Assembly: GCF_000003815.2 (NCBI RefSeq)
Contig: NC_049982.1
Span: 30,523,530 to 30,581,658, forward strand
Origin: Branchiostoma floridae
Taxonomy: Eukaryota; Chordata; Leptocardii; Amphioxiformes; Branchiostomatidae
DNA: 58,129 nucleotides
Direction: 5' to 3'
The notes under the pieces are model-generated. The model had not been told where the DNA came from, ran no database searches, and worked only from the letters and a program-made list of their open reading frames with translations. Within the stretch, counting starts at the first letter, position 1. Every line of letters starts with the position of its first letter. Of the stretch, positions 52,301-57,880 are shown piece after piece. Position numbers and translations under genes: made by a program.

Positions 52301-54771
52301 AAGAACTACAATAAATATCCATTTAAGGGGTAAACCGAATATGACAAAACGCGAAGTTATGATTTATGCATGTAATTGACATACTAGATCATACTAGTAA
52401 CTGGGTAGAAAAGAAGTTTGTTATCGGCTTCAATAGCACACCACATGTACAATACTGCACAATTAAAGGTACAAACAAACAAGTCAAGTGTGGAACTGTC
52501 GTAAATCGTACTAATGGTCGGGGTAAACTACGTTCACAATATATATATATATACATTTGACCAATTTGCCTTATTACCGTCGCCAAGAACATTATGTGTT
52601 GTTTATGAGCGCTCGAGCGTGCCTGTGTGTGTATGTGTGTGTGTGTGTGTGTTTGTGTGTGCATTATTTGCTTATGTGTGTGTTTGCGTGAAAGTCATCT
52701 CAACATCTCTCGTAGATATGAGGTCTCTGAACTCTTGTTTAGTATTCTATTTTAGAGTCTCCAGTTGGGGCAAGAAGTACCCCGCAGCTTCCTAGAAAAG
52801 AGCTGTTAGGATGCCCATATCTATTTTAGCCACCGAATTTAGCCGATCATAACATCTCCAGAGCATGACATATTGCCCGTGCCCCTATTCATCCACAACG
52901 TTTTGAATATCATCGATGAGTAATTGGGTTTCTAAGAGATGTACTCGAGCAATGTTGACATATTTTGAAGGCGACAGTTACACTGAGAAAATGGCTCCGT
53001 CTCTGAGGCGTCGCAAAAAAAAACAACCACAGCACAGCCAAAACGTACCACTTCAACGTTTTATGAATGAATTGCTATTCGTAAGTAATGGCAGATCTTG
53101 ATTTTCCTTATCATCATATAAAAGAGGGATATATAAGACTGAGCAACAATGGCATTTTAATATCCTGGTAACGTAGCGCTACCAACGATCGTGCACCAAC
53201 AATTATCATCCTGTGATCGTGACTTTAGGTCAGGCACACATGTCGAGGTGCATTATGCAAATGCAAGTTTTAAGTAACCTTAAGCTAAGGACACAACCCG
53301 CCGGTTATGGTTTTTGTCAGTACGTTTTTGGGAGGTCATATCCGCCACGTGTTTTTTTCTGAATACGTGGGGAAGGACTTGCAAGAGCAGGGAGGGAGTG
53401 TGTTAACGCACGTCACTCGCACGGTTGCGCAAGTATGTGGTCTGCAGTCCGTGAGCGGTTGTGTGCATCATTCGTTGCGCAAGTGGTAAGTGAGTTGTAC
53501 GTGCCTTAAACGTAAGATATCGTATGCAGGCCGTACTTACACGTGCTGAGTGTGTACGGTTTCCTTACTCACCCTCAAGCTGTACAGGACACGCGCGTCA
53601 CCCGTACTGGCTTGTACGGGGGTGAATCCGCAGCCCGAATGCAGAGAAAGTTCTAAATGCAATTTACGTGCTGATGCGTGTCTATGTGCTCCCAATTCCG
53701 CTGAAGTCCGTACGAATTCGTACGATTTCTTACCATGGCCACTTACTAATTCCAAAAGATTGCCCACGTTTTTGCATATGTAGACAGCACGCAGTTGAAC
53801 GTACGGCGGGTTGTGCCCTTAGCTTTAGTCATGCCTCTTTTCATGCAAAGCAATACAGCAGGTTTGCATCTAGCCTGATTAAATCTCGCTTATAGCAGCC
53901 CGCCCAACATCCGCCGCCCTCTGCGGGGAGGGGCCAGTTTCAACCCCGGACAGCAGAGTTTAGATAAGAGCACAACCCGCCGTACGTGTAATTTGTCCGT
54001 ACGTTTTTGGGGGAGGTCGTACAGAGGCGGTCACATACCACTCAAGCTTAGGGCACAACCCGCCGTATGTGCAAATACGTGCCGTCTACGTGTCAAACCG
54101 TGGGCAATCTTTTGGGATCCGTAAGTGGTAAGTACCGCCTCCGTACGAACTCGTAGGGAATCCGACGGATTCGGGAGCACGCAGACACGCCGTAGAACTT
54201 TACGTGCAGGCAAAACTTTGTGTGCTATCGCCCCCCCCCCCCCCCCTCACCTCCCAGTACGTGCCAGTACGGGCAACGCGCCTGGCCTGTACAGCTTGGA
54301 CGTTTACAGAATTACGTGGCGGACGTGGCCTCCTAAAATAAATGTACGGACAAATTGCACGTACGGCGGGTTGTGCCCTTAGCTTTACGGATCCCAAAAG
54401 ATTGTCCACGTTTTGGCACGTAGACAGCACGTATTTGCACGTACGGCGGATTGAGCCCGGTTTAGCTTTTGTGTTATAACACAGACTACTTTGCATTCAT
54501 TATTTAAAAAAAATATACTCCTGAAGGAAGTGTCATCCATTGCGTATTTCATATATAATTGCACAATGGTAAAATTGTATGCACAGTATGCCTTACACAT
54601 TTATAGTACTAGTATTTCAACTTGCGATGTCACTCACCGTGTCTTGGTTGTGTTCAGATTTTCCCTGTTCTTGGTGGGATGCCGGGAACCGAGATACTTG
54701 CAACTGGCAAGGTTTGTCTTCGTTATGAAACTGCAGGGAGAGGCAAGGTGAGCTTGAAGCTTTGTCAGCAC
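31075..54771 (-). CDS. PARP14-like: PARP14-like macro-domain mono-ADP-ribosyltransferase, whole gene (5' end missing)
   Basis: Seventeen exons with GT/AG ends and matching phases give one open frame of 2,342 residues before TAA (31077-31075). Domain order: P/Q-rich region, three RRM-like folds, KH-like array, macro1, macro2, macro3, KH plus WWE, ART catalytic domain. This is the order of vertebrate PARP14 (1,801 aa in man), except for the long N-terminal low-complexity part. Known family role: transfers single ADP-ribose units to proteins, reads or removes them through macro domains, and acts in interferon and STAT6 signalling and antiviral defence in nucleus and cytosol. The catalytic triad reads H-Y-V. 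Most introns in the RRM, macro3 and ART parts are phase 1; those around macro2 are phase 0. The ATG exon is not found and may lie upstream of 54.8 kb or outside the window. Confidence 0.9.
31368..31901. other. Intron 16, with a GC-rich degenerate repeat
   Basis: The part at 31640-31820 repeats short motifs of the form ttcagacg(gc) and cggacgctc, giving a locally GC-rich low-complexity patch. No exon is seen. Confidence 0.4.
31902..32091 (-). CDS. PARP14-like: PARP14-like exon 16: N-terminal half of the ART core
   Basis: Acceptor tctcacag, phase 0 start. It begins [17 protein letters not shown], the family signature before the NAD site, and carries the triad histidine in ILYHGT. It ends [11 protein letters not shown] with a phase-1 donor (gtaaga) that joins to [10 protein letters not shown] of the last exon. 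Confidence 0.95.
32165..32335 (+). mobile_element. tRNA-derived SINE in an intron
   Basis: A tRNA-like head shows an A-box-like gtggcataactgagcg and a B-box-like aattcgatacc. It is followed by tgctttgggaaagacacttt, the body motif also present (as the reverse complement) in the SINE near 55.3 kb. The boxes have decayed, so it is probably inactive. Confidence 0.6.
32703..32742 (-). mobile_element. SINE body fragment
   Basis: aaagtgaagaaagtcgtaaa and the following agtgcct match the body of the SINE at 55273-55303. Only the body is left. It lies about 50 bp downstream of the exon-15 donor. Confidence 0.5.
32794..32948 (-). CDS. PARP14-like: PARP14-like exon 15: linker into the ART domain
   Basis: Acceptor tgtttaatag (phase 1), donor TTGAAG/gtaaca (phase 0). 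The peptide [20 protein letters not shown] followed by [11 protein letters not shown] matches the (L)P-HW entry of PARP14/15-type catalytic domains. Confidence 0.95.
33471..34133 (-). CDS. PARP14-like: PARP14-like exon 14: KH-like domain and WWE domain
   Basis: 221 codons. An early glycine-rich segment is followed by a KH-like fold ([20 protein letters not shown], then a helix [11 protein letters not shown]). Next comes a WWE domain: [20 protein letters not shown] through [14 protein letters not shown] domains bind ADP-ribose derivatives in some PARPs. The order KH-WWE-ART is that of PARP14. Confidence 0.92.
34433..34675. mobile_element. Hairpin MITE in intron 13
   Basis: The ends ctcacctgctga and tcagcaggtgag are inverted. 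Further inwards cttcctcagagcttct pairs with agaagctctgaggaag, and atgtaggtggcgctttt pairs with aaaagcgccacctacat. It has no coding capacity. It shares the gcgccacctacat core with the element at 35426-35639, so both may belong to one superfamily. Confidence 0.8.
34756..34965 (-). CDS. PARP14-like: PARP14-like exon 13: C-terminal part of macro domain 3
   Basis: Begins [20 protein letters not shown] and ends KPKPGFI with a phase-1 donor. It holds the last helix and strand ([18 protein letters not shown]) of the third macro fold. It joins exon 12 in the middle of the FPALGTG loop. Confidence 0.92.
35177..35356 (-). CDS. PARP14-like: PARP14-like exon 12: centre of macro domain 3
   Basis: Encodes [16 protein letters not shown] and [12 protein letters not shown], the second ADP-ribose-binding loop and the strand before it. 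Phase 1 at both ends. Confidence 0.92.
35426..35639. mobile_element. Hairpin MITE in intron 11
   Basis: Left end atatagtaaggttctttggg, right end the reverse complement tctaaagaaccttactatat-like sequence (cctaaagaaccttactatat). The arms extend over about 48 bp (gcacaaccaggg, cttacttccaac). A central dyad (attctcgctgct / agcagcgagaat) flanks gcgccacctacatcgg. Confidence 0.8.
35640..36172. other. Rest of intron 11
   Basis: AT-rich, with no exon and no recognised repeat. Confidence 0.4.
36173..36238 (-). CDS. PARP14-like: PARP14-like exon 11: macro domain 3, short exon
   Basis: Only 66 nt: [20 protein letters not shown], the helix after the first binding loop. Acceptor cttattatag, donor ATTG/gtaagt, phase 1 at both ends. 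Confidence 0.92.
36239..36687. other. Intron 10 with a repeat fragment
   Basis: Contains ccagagagcctgttatggag (36509), a box also found at 29118 in variant form. No exon. Confidence 0.45.
36688..36843 (-). CDS. PARP14-like: PARP14-like exon 10: start of macro domain 3
   Basis: Acceptor cttttccaatag. Encodes [20 protein letters not shown] and [10 protein letters not shown]. The GDI-V-IVN pattern opens the macro fold. The usual Asp before IVN is changed (TVAIVN), which may weaken adenine contacts. Confidence 0.92.
36844..37250. other. Intron 9
   Basis: No exon or recognised repeat. Confidence 0.4.
37251..37467 (-). CDS. PARP14-like: PARP14-like exon 9: linker between macro domains 2 and 3
   Basis: Phase 0 start (acceptor acaactgaag), phase 1 donor (gtgagt). 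After the last helix of macro2 ([17 protein letters not shown]) comes a low-complexity linker rich in Pro, Ala, Ser and Arg ([12 protein letters not shown]). The basic run could serve as a nuclear localisation signal. Confidence 0.88.
37468..37910. other. Intron 8, with a possible decayed SINE
   Basis: gaccgtggttcaatcctggg (37631-37650) resembles a tRNA B box, but no convincing A box lies upstream. Otherwise there is nothing I recognise. Confidence 0.3.
37911..38132 (-). CDS. PARP14-like: PARP14-like exon 8: second half of macro domain 2
   Basis: 74 codons, phase 0 at both ends. [20 protein letters not shown] gives the second ADP-ribose loop. [15 protein letters not shown] forms the last strand of the fold. 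Confidence 0.93.
38133..40579. other. Intron 7 (2.4 kb)
   Basis: Contains the piggyBac-like element at 38854-39825. Outside it I see AT-rich sequence with repeated ttttgggtaaaaaat (38569, 38588) and a C/G-rich patch near 40140-40210, but no exon. Confidence 0.4.
38854..39825. mobile_element. Non-autonomous piggyBac-like element (~972 bp)
   Basis: Both ends abut TTAA (38850-38853 and 39826-39829), the target site duplicated by piggyBac transposases. The terminal repeats are inverted: ccctcaagcacccgac on the left, cgggtgtttgagggt on the right. Sub-terminal palindromes ggggtccaaacggacccc and ggggtccaaatggacccc lie near each end. No transposase frame is present. The one-base offset between the ends (ccct versus accct) leaves the exact boundary open. 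Confidence 0.65.
40580..40825 (-). CDS. PARP14-like: PARP14-like exon 7: first half of macro domain 2
   Basis: 82 codons, phase 0 at both ends. [20 protein letters not shown] shows the first ADP-ribose loop without the GG-A motif of hydrolytic macro domains, so this domain is likelier a reader. ends GGQGDSEK before gtatga. Confidence 0.93.
41085..43516 (-). CDS. PARP14-like: PARP14-like exon 6: KH-like array, macro domain 1, linker and start of macro2
   Basis: A 2,432-nt exon. From the 5' side (high coordinates) about 450 residues form KH-like alpha/beta repeats (for example [20 protein letters not shown] and [20 protein letters not shown]). Macro1 covers about 41920-41360: [51 protein letters not shown]. 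Its NAAN...GGLA loop is intact, as in macro domains able to remove ADP-ribose. A Pro- and Arg-rich linker ([19 protein letters not shown]) follows, and the last residues ([13 protein letters not shown]) begin macro2. The acceptor is ctgtgaatctttag and the donor CAGCGG/gtaaat. Confidence 0.95.
43517..44050. other. Intron 5
   Basis: The minus-strand frame stays open upstream of the acceptor, but the splice site at 43518-43517 and the phase match with exon 5 mark this as intron. No repeat is recognised. Confidence 0.5.
44051..44287 (-). CDS. PARP14-like: PARP14-like exon 5: end of RRM-like 2 and RRM-like 3
   Basis: Acceptor ttgtttgacag, donor AAAG/gttatc (a weak donor, but the phase fits). [20 protein letters not shown] closes one RRM-like fold. 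[20 protein letters not shown], then [13 protein letters not shown] and [10 protein letters not shown], form the next. The SGGG turn after a FEN/FDN helix is typical of PARP14/PARP10 RRMs. Confidence 0.92.
44288..44697. other. Intron 4
   Basis: Has no recognised exon or repeat. Confidence 0.4.
44698..44970 (-). CDS. PARP14-like: PARP14-like exon 4: RRM-like 2
   Basis: Acceptor attgttttcag, donor CCAG/gtgtgt, phase 1 at both ends. After [20 protein letters not shown] (end of the first RRM) comes [20 protein letters not shown] and an acidic stretch ([12 protein letters not shown]) where the usual SGGG turn is replaced. Confidence 0.9.
44971..45230. other. Intron 3
   Basis: Short intron without recognised features. 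Confidence 0.5.
45231..45407 (-). CDS. PARP14-like: PARP14-like exon 3: RRM-like 1
   Basis: 59 codons, phase 1 at both ends (acceptor cgttttcctttcag, donor GCAG/gtatct). [37 protein letters not shown] and GRVLITFES show the beta-alpha-beta-beta order of the PARP14 RRMs. Confidence 0.93.
45599..46560. repeat. Minisatellite, 38-bp unit, about 25 copies, in intron 2
   Basis: Head-to-tail copies of tgtagttgtagaagtgacac followed by tagtgaggtagccatgag. The copies differ by a few substitutions and small insertions, and drift most at the 3' edge (after ~46430). It fills most of the intron between exons 3 and 2 and is likely length-variable between individuals. Confidence 0.95.
46828..48007 (-). CDS. 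PARP14-like: PARP14-like exon 2: Pro/Gln-rich low-complexity N-terminal region
   Basis: 393 codons between acceptor atttttaaaag (phase 0) and donor GAAG/gtgagt (phase 1). The peptide is rich in Pro, Gln, His, Ala, Met and Ser. It includes nine in-frame repeats of about 12 residues (positions 47590-47261), then a Gln/Met/Gly-rich part ([18 protein letters not shown]) and an acidic Ser-rich tail ([15 protein letters not shown]) leading to RRM 1. The frame joins exon 3 in phase. Vertebrate PARP14 has no such region, so it is an extension of this lineage or a feature lost elsewhere. Confidence 0.8.
47261..47590 (-). repeat. Coding minisatellite, 36-bp unit, nine copies
   Basis: The 110 codons split into eight 12-residue units and one of 14, with consensus [12 protein letters not shown]. 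Variants include [12 protein letters not shown] and [12 protein letters not shown]. The unit is a multiple of three, so copy-number change would keep the frame. Confidence 0.92.
48008..48230. other. Start of intron 1
   Basis: Non-coding, no recognised repeat before the octamer-rich family begins. Confidence 0.4.
48231..50545 (+). repeat. Octamer-rich dispersed repeat, tandemly duplicated
   Basis: A ~560-bp unit beginning tgtgagtctgtctgtctgtg (48329) is repeated at 48890 with over 95% identity by eye. More diverged pieces follow to ~50545. Boxes in order: cataactcaagaagcc, gatcccgataatatttggta, ggtcaagttcgataatgggc, ccccctagcggcttg, then pairs of attatgcaaat and atttgcataattaatg. Related copies lie at 21390-21650 (plus) and 51410-52210 and 57040-57860 (inverted). 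No protein frame is kept. Confidence 0.85.
50927..51135. repeat. Fragment related to the piggyBac-like element
   Basis: taaaccctcatccgaccgta followed by tggggacattattgacccca resembles the left end of the element at 38854. The right end is lost or overwritten by the next repeat. Confidence 0.35.
51131..51356. mobile_element. Right half of a TIR element of the acaacccgccgtacg family
   Basis: Ends acgacgggttgtgcccttag followed by cttta, as the elements at 53282-53825 and 54044-54385 do. It shares with them ttacggatcccaaaagattg and cacgtagacagcacgtattt. The left inverted repeat is absent. Confidence 0.7.
51410..52210 (-). repeat. Inverted copy of the octamer-rich repeat with CA microsatellite
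   Basis: Read on the minus strand it gives the same box order as 48329 onward (a tg-rich head, cataactcaagaacc, gattattatgatatttggta, gatcaagttcgattttgg). A (ca)n tract at about 51980-52060 is the microsatellite head. Atgcaaat pairs lie near 51430-51475 and 52160-52180. Confidence 0.75.
52211..53281. other. Intron 1, unassigned part with TG microsatellite
   Basis: A (tg)n-rich tract lies at about 52621-52690. I see no exon with a fitting phase and no other recognised repeat. Confidence 0.4.
53282..53825. mobile_element. TIR element, 544 bp, acaacccgccgtacg family
   Basis: Left end aagctaaggacacaacccgc, right end gcgggttgtgcccttagctt, which are inverted. The interior is rich in cgtacg and cgtg strings and has no transposase frame. 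The family has at least three further copies in this intron. Confidence 0.75.
53964..54478. mobile_element. TIR element split by a nested relative
   Basis: Its left piece (53964-54043) starts gagcacaacccgccgtacgt. Its right piece (54386-54478) runs from tacggatcccaaaagattgt to cgtacggcggattgagcc. The two pieces join smoothly when the inner element 54044-54385 is removed: intact relatives read accacttacggatccc across that point. Confidence 0.65.
54044..54385. mobile_element. Nested TIR element, 342 bp
   Basis: Left end aagcttagggcacaacccgc, right end gcgggttgtgcccttagctt. It sits inside an older copy of the same family. It contains a run of 17 C (about 54231-54247). Confidence 0.75.
54638..54771 (-). 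CDS. PARP14-like: PARP14-like exon 1 of those seen: Ser/Gln-rich (tentative)
   Basis: Acceptor tactttacttccag (phase 1) and donor GACACG/gtgagt (phase 0), which fits the phase-0 start of exon 2. The 44 residues ([20 protein letters not shown] and on to [11 protein letters not shown]) have the polar Ser/Gln composition that continues in exon 2 ([19 protein letters not shown]). There is no domain to confirm it. It starts mid-codon, so at least one more upstream exon is needed. Confidence 0.5.
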
Positions 54772-54999
54772 CTGGAAGTAAAGTATAGGACACCTCATCA
54801 GCATGCAGTAATAAGGGTAAGCACGTGTCAACCCCACATGAGGCTTTTCGAATGTGTTCTTTGTGTACTCTCTTTCTAACGGATCTCCATGTAGAATTTT
54901 CTTCAACCAGTAAAAAGACTTCATTTGTTTTCATAATCATATCTTCTGTCTGAATCATTGTTATTGTTATTGTTATTGGGTCGGCCGACTACTCAATCT
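54772..54999. other. Sequence upstream of the first PARP14-like exon seen
   Basis: The minus-strand frame stays open to an ATG at 54958, but the acceptor at 54773-54772 makes intron more likely. A (ttgtta)n tract lies near 54959-54977. The true start codon is not identified. Confidence 0.35.
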
Positions 55000-55425
55000 T
55001 TGCAGCCAGGGGCTGAATTGCGAGGAGCTTACAATAGGCGGGGCTGAATCGCAAGGGTCTGCCATTCGCCACTCAGGTGACCTCAATACGACAGTAATTG
55101 CCCCAGGTGCGGCCAAGGTACTGCAGGTTTTGAACCACTCACACCGCACCATCGCACGTGTGGCGGGTTCTTTAACGTGCCTGGGGTATGGCTCTCCCCC
55201 AGACACGGGACCTCCATTTAACGTCCTATCCGAGGGACGGCCCTAGCCGAAGCTGCGTACTCAGTTTCACCTGAGTAAAGTGAGGAAAGTCGTGTAAAGT
55301 GCCTTTCCCAAGGACACAAGATCGGTAAAACGGCAGTCGGATTCGAACCCGCAACCTCTCGGTCACGGGGCGAACACGATCCCACTGCGCTACGCGGTCC
55401 CACTGTAGCGGTCCGCCACTATAAC
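55000..55425 (-). mobile_element. tRNA-derived SINE, ~420 bp
   Basis: On the minus strand the head (about 55415-55335) has an A box tagcgcagtggg and a perfect B box ggttcgaatcc. The body follows: ccttgggaaaggcactttac, gacgttaaatggaggtcccg, tctgggggagagccatac. The length and head suggest a SINE with a conserved central domain, as in other marine deuterostomes. Both pol III boxes are intact, so it could be young. Confidence 0.8.
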
Positions 55426-56086
55426 TATGATAAAATACTAGGTTGTGATGATGTATTGGTCATCCCTTAAGACATAGAAATTACAATAGATTTTACTTTA
55501 TCACATAGTCAAGAATAGGAATGCTACAGACGTAAACAAATAACTGTGGAAGTCATTTGCATAAGTAATAATTAAATGCTAAAATGAAATCTTGCCAAAT
55601 GGGGGGGGGTCACACATACAGTATGTGTAATTCTGATCAACGTAAATATACTACAATACCATAAATTATCATATAGCCAGGGGACGTGGGCCAATCAGAA
55701 GGCCCCATTTCATGCTGGTTATGACGCCGTAACAGCCATGCATTAAATTTTTTATTATCACATATCTGATAAAAACTTTTGAAAGTTTAAACCAATCAGG
55801 AGGACAGACAAACATGACGCTGGCCAATCAGAATGAGATATCTAGGAATCGTCCATCTGCCAAGATAGGGGAATAAGTACAGGCATGGCAGGGGGGATGG
55901 CTCCCTCTATTAACATCGGTAGTGCGTGTTTCTTTGTTCAAAGAAAACATTTGCTGTCTTAAAACAACATTAAATTACCTATAATATTTCAACCAATAAG
56001 ATCTATTTCAAGATATGTCCAATTTAAACTGAAAAATGAAAATAAAATTATTTGCACCCCCCGCGCTTTCAAGTTAAACGGTCCGC
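55426..56086. other. Intergenic or intronic DNA, no gene seen
   Basis: AT-rich with three ccaatcag boxes (near 55690, 55791 and 55823), as in the tails of other repeats here. No exon is supported. Confidence 0.4.
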
Positions 56087-56132
56087 AGACGATAATGACA
56101 CAGCGGTCCGCCATTTTGAACGTCACGAAATG

Positions 56133-56327
56133 GATGACCACAACCTACCGTTCTTTGGAGAAGACTTATCTCAGTTTGTTATGAATGAAATTCTCCAGAC
56201 TTGTCAGTCACAGTAAGCACAGGAAATGCCACAGCCTCAGGAAAGCCGGCAAAGGTTTTCGGCGCTGGACAGTAACGAGCTGGACAAACTCGAGCACGAC
56301 AGGGTTGAGAAGTGCACGGACATGTGA
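56133..56327 (+). pseudogene. Relic ORF resembling KIAA1958/DUF3504-type N-terminus, broken by a stop
   Basis: An ATG at 56133 opens MDDHNLPFFGEDLSQFVMNE, then TAA at 56217-56219 interrupts the frame. The same frame continues past it with RFSALDSNELDKLEHDRVEK to a TGA at 56325-56327. An AATAAA lies at 56434-56439. The RF-x-LD-x-ELDKL-x-x-R pattern recalls the segment before the recombinase-like domain of KIAA1958/QRICH1/ZMYM (Crypton-derived) proteins, which are common as mobile genes in amphioxus. I judge from memory of the pattern only. The catalytic part is absent. Confidence 0.4.
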
Positions 56328-56509
56328 CGGATAGGTCAACAGTTTGGGGAGTGAAGCTTTGTAGGGACAACTTTGTTGTATGAATCGACTTTGTTATTTA
56401 AAGCCTTCAAACTGTATTTATTGAATGTACTGAATAAAGGATGTATGTATTATAAAGGAATTTGTCGCTTAAATGGGTCAGTTAACTGTTTGGGTAGGCT
56501 ATATGATAA

Positions 56510-56775
56510 TAGCGTTAAGGACCCGCCTGTNNNNNNNNNNNNNNNNNNNNNNNNNNNNNNNNNNNNNNNNNNNNNNNNNNNNNNNNNNNNNNNNNNNNNN
56601 NNNNNNNNNNNNNNNNNNNNNNNNNNNNNNTCGGTATATATGGTGTCATAACGCCTGGTCCTTTGCTATACCCACCTCATAAAACCACCTCGTTCGCTTC
56701 GCTCACTCGGTGGTTTTATTCGGTGGTTATAGCAAAGGTCCAGGCGTTATGACACCATATACACCTCGGGGCGAG
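56510..56775. mobile_element. Fold-back element around an assembly gap
   Basis: atatggtgtcataacgcctg ... ataaaaccacc (56638-56692) is mirrored by ggtggttttat ... caggcgttatgacaccatat (56707-56761). The loop is tcgttcgcttcgctcac. The N run 56531-56630 lies just to the left, preceded by cctatatgataatagcgtta-like sequence. The stem of over 50 bp probably caused the assembly break. Confidence 0.75.
56531..56630. other. Assembly gap (100 N)
   Basis: Exactly 100 Ns; true size unknown. Confidence 0.99.
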
Positions 56776-57039
56776 TCATTAACCCTTAATTGTTGGCATA
56801 TACAGTGAGACAAGACAAAACATGAAATCTATCCATCATATACAAACTCCAAATATCACAAGGCGGCATGAGATGTTCGAACTCTTGTTACACACTACAA
56901 TGATTATTGTCATTTTACATAGATGGGTACCGGTGCAGAAAAATTCAGGTCCAGGTAAGGTCCAGGTCCAGTTTATGTGTGATACTAAAAACTAGAGTTC
57001 CACGACCCCATACCTTCGCCAAATGATTTGATCTTTTAC

Positions 57040-57880
57040 AACTGCTGTATTTGTCATTAGTTATGTAAATAAGGCTCTCATTTGCATAAATTATATAACT
57101 TGATCATCTCCTCCACCAAACAACAGACGTGCGCAATATATGTTAAGAAAGGAGGCTTTTGTCACTTTTTCTGATAATTTATGCAAATGAGGACGTCATT
57201 TGCATAATCAATATTCAACGATGTTCACCTGTACATAACTTCCAAACGCTACAAGTAACAAGTTCTGGATCCCGTCATTTACCACAATGACATTATTGCA
57301 TTTTCTCATTAATTATGCAAATTAGGAATTTAATTTGCATAATGTATATCTATATCTATCTTTCTCAGTTACAAAGGTCACCTGTTGTAATGGTCCTATA
57401 ATTGAACTGAGCATGTTTAGACAATTTCCCAATTAATCATGCAAATTAGCTTCCAATTTGCATAATTTATATGTAATTATATAAAGCATCACGTAGCCTA
57501 TCCACATACCAAAAATCATAACAATCCGTCAACCACTTCTTGAGTTATTCCCTTTCAAAGTCTGACACTAAACCTGCCCTGCAGTTCCAAAACAAGCCGC
57601 TAGGGGGCCCAAACCTATACCACTTACTCACGGCATCAAGAGCTGTCTACCACTTAAAATTCTTAGCCACAGCATGTCCAGAACTCGAGATATCAAACCA
57701 GGAAGTTCCGCTGCAGTACCGTAACAGGCCGCTAGGGGGCCCAAAATCTAATCGTTTCCAGTTCTCAACAAGACCTACCGACATACCGAATATTAATACA
57801 ATCCATCCAGGCGTTCTCGAGTTATGGTGGCCTTCTACAAACACACATACATACATAAACACATACACACAAACGCTACC
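57040..57880 (-). repeat. Inverted copy of the octamer-rich repeat
   Basis: Contains four or more pairs of atgcaaat and atttgcat (57060-57090, 57180-57210, 57310-57345, 57435-57465), then accaaaaatcataacaatcc, acttcttgagttatt, caagccgctagggggccc twice, and a short ca-rich end near 57840. It is the reverse complement of the order at 48329-50200. Confidence 0.8.

Noticed and set aside
54617-54958. PARP14-like start codon at 54958 with a 113-residue N-terminal exon
   Set aside because: A good acceptor at 54773-54772 interrupts the frame, and the residues upstream of it do not resemble an RRM or the downstream low-complexity region.
55335-55415. A functional tRNA gene on the minus strand
   Set aside because: A and B boxes are good, but the arms do not close a proper cloverleaf end, and the SINE body follows directly.
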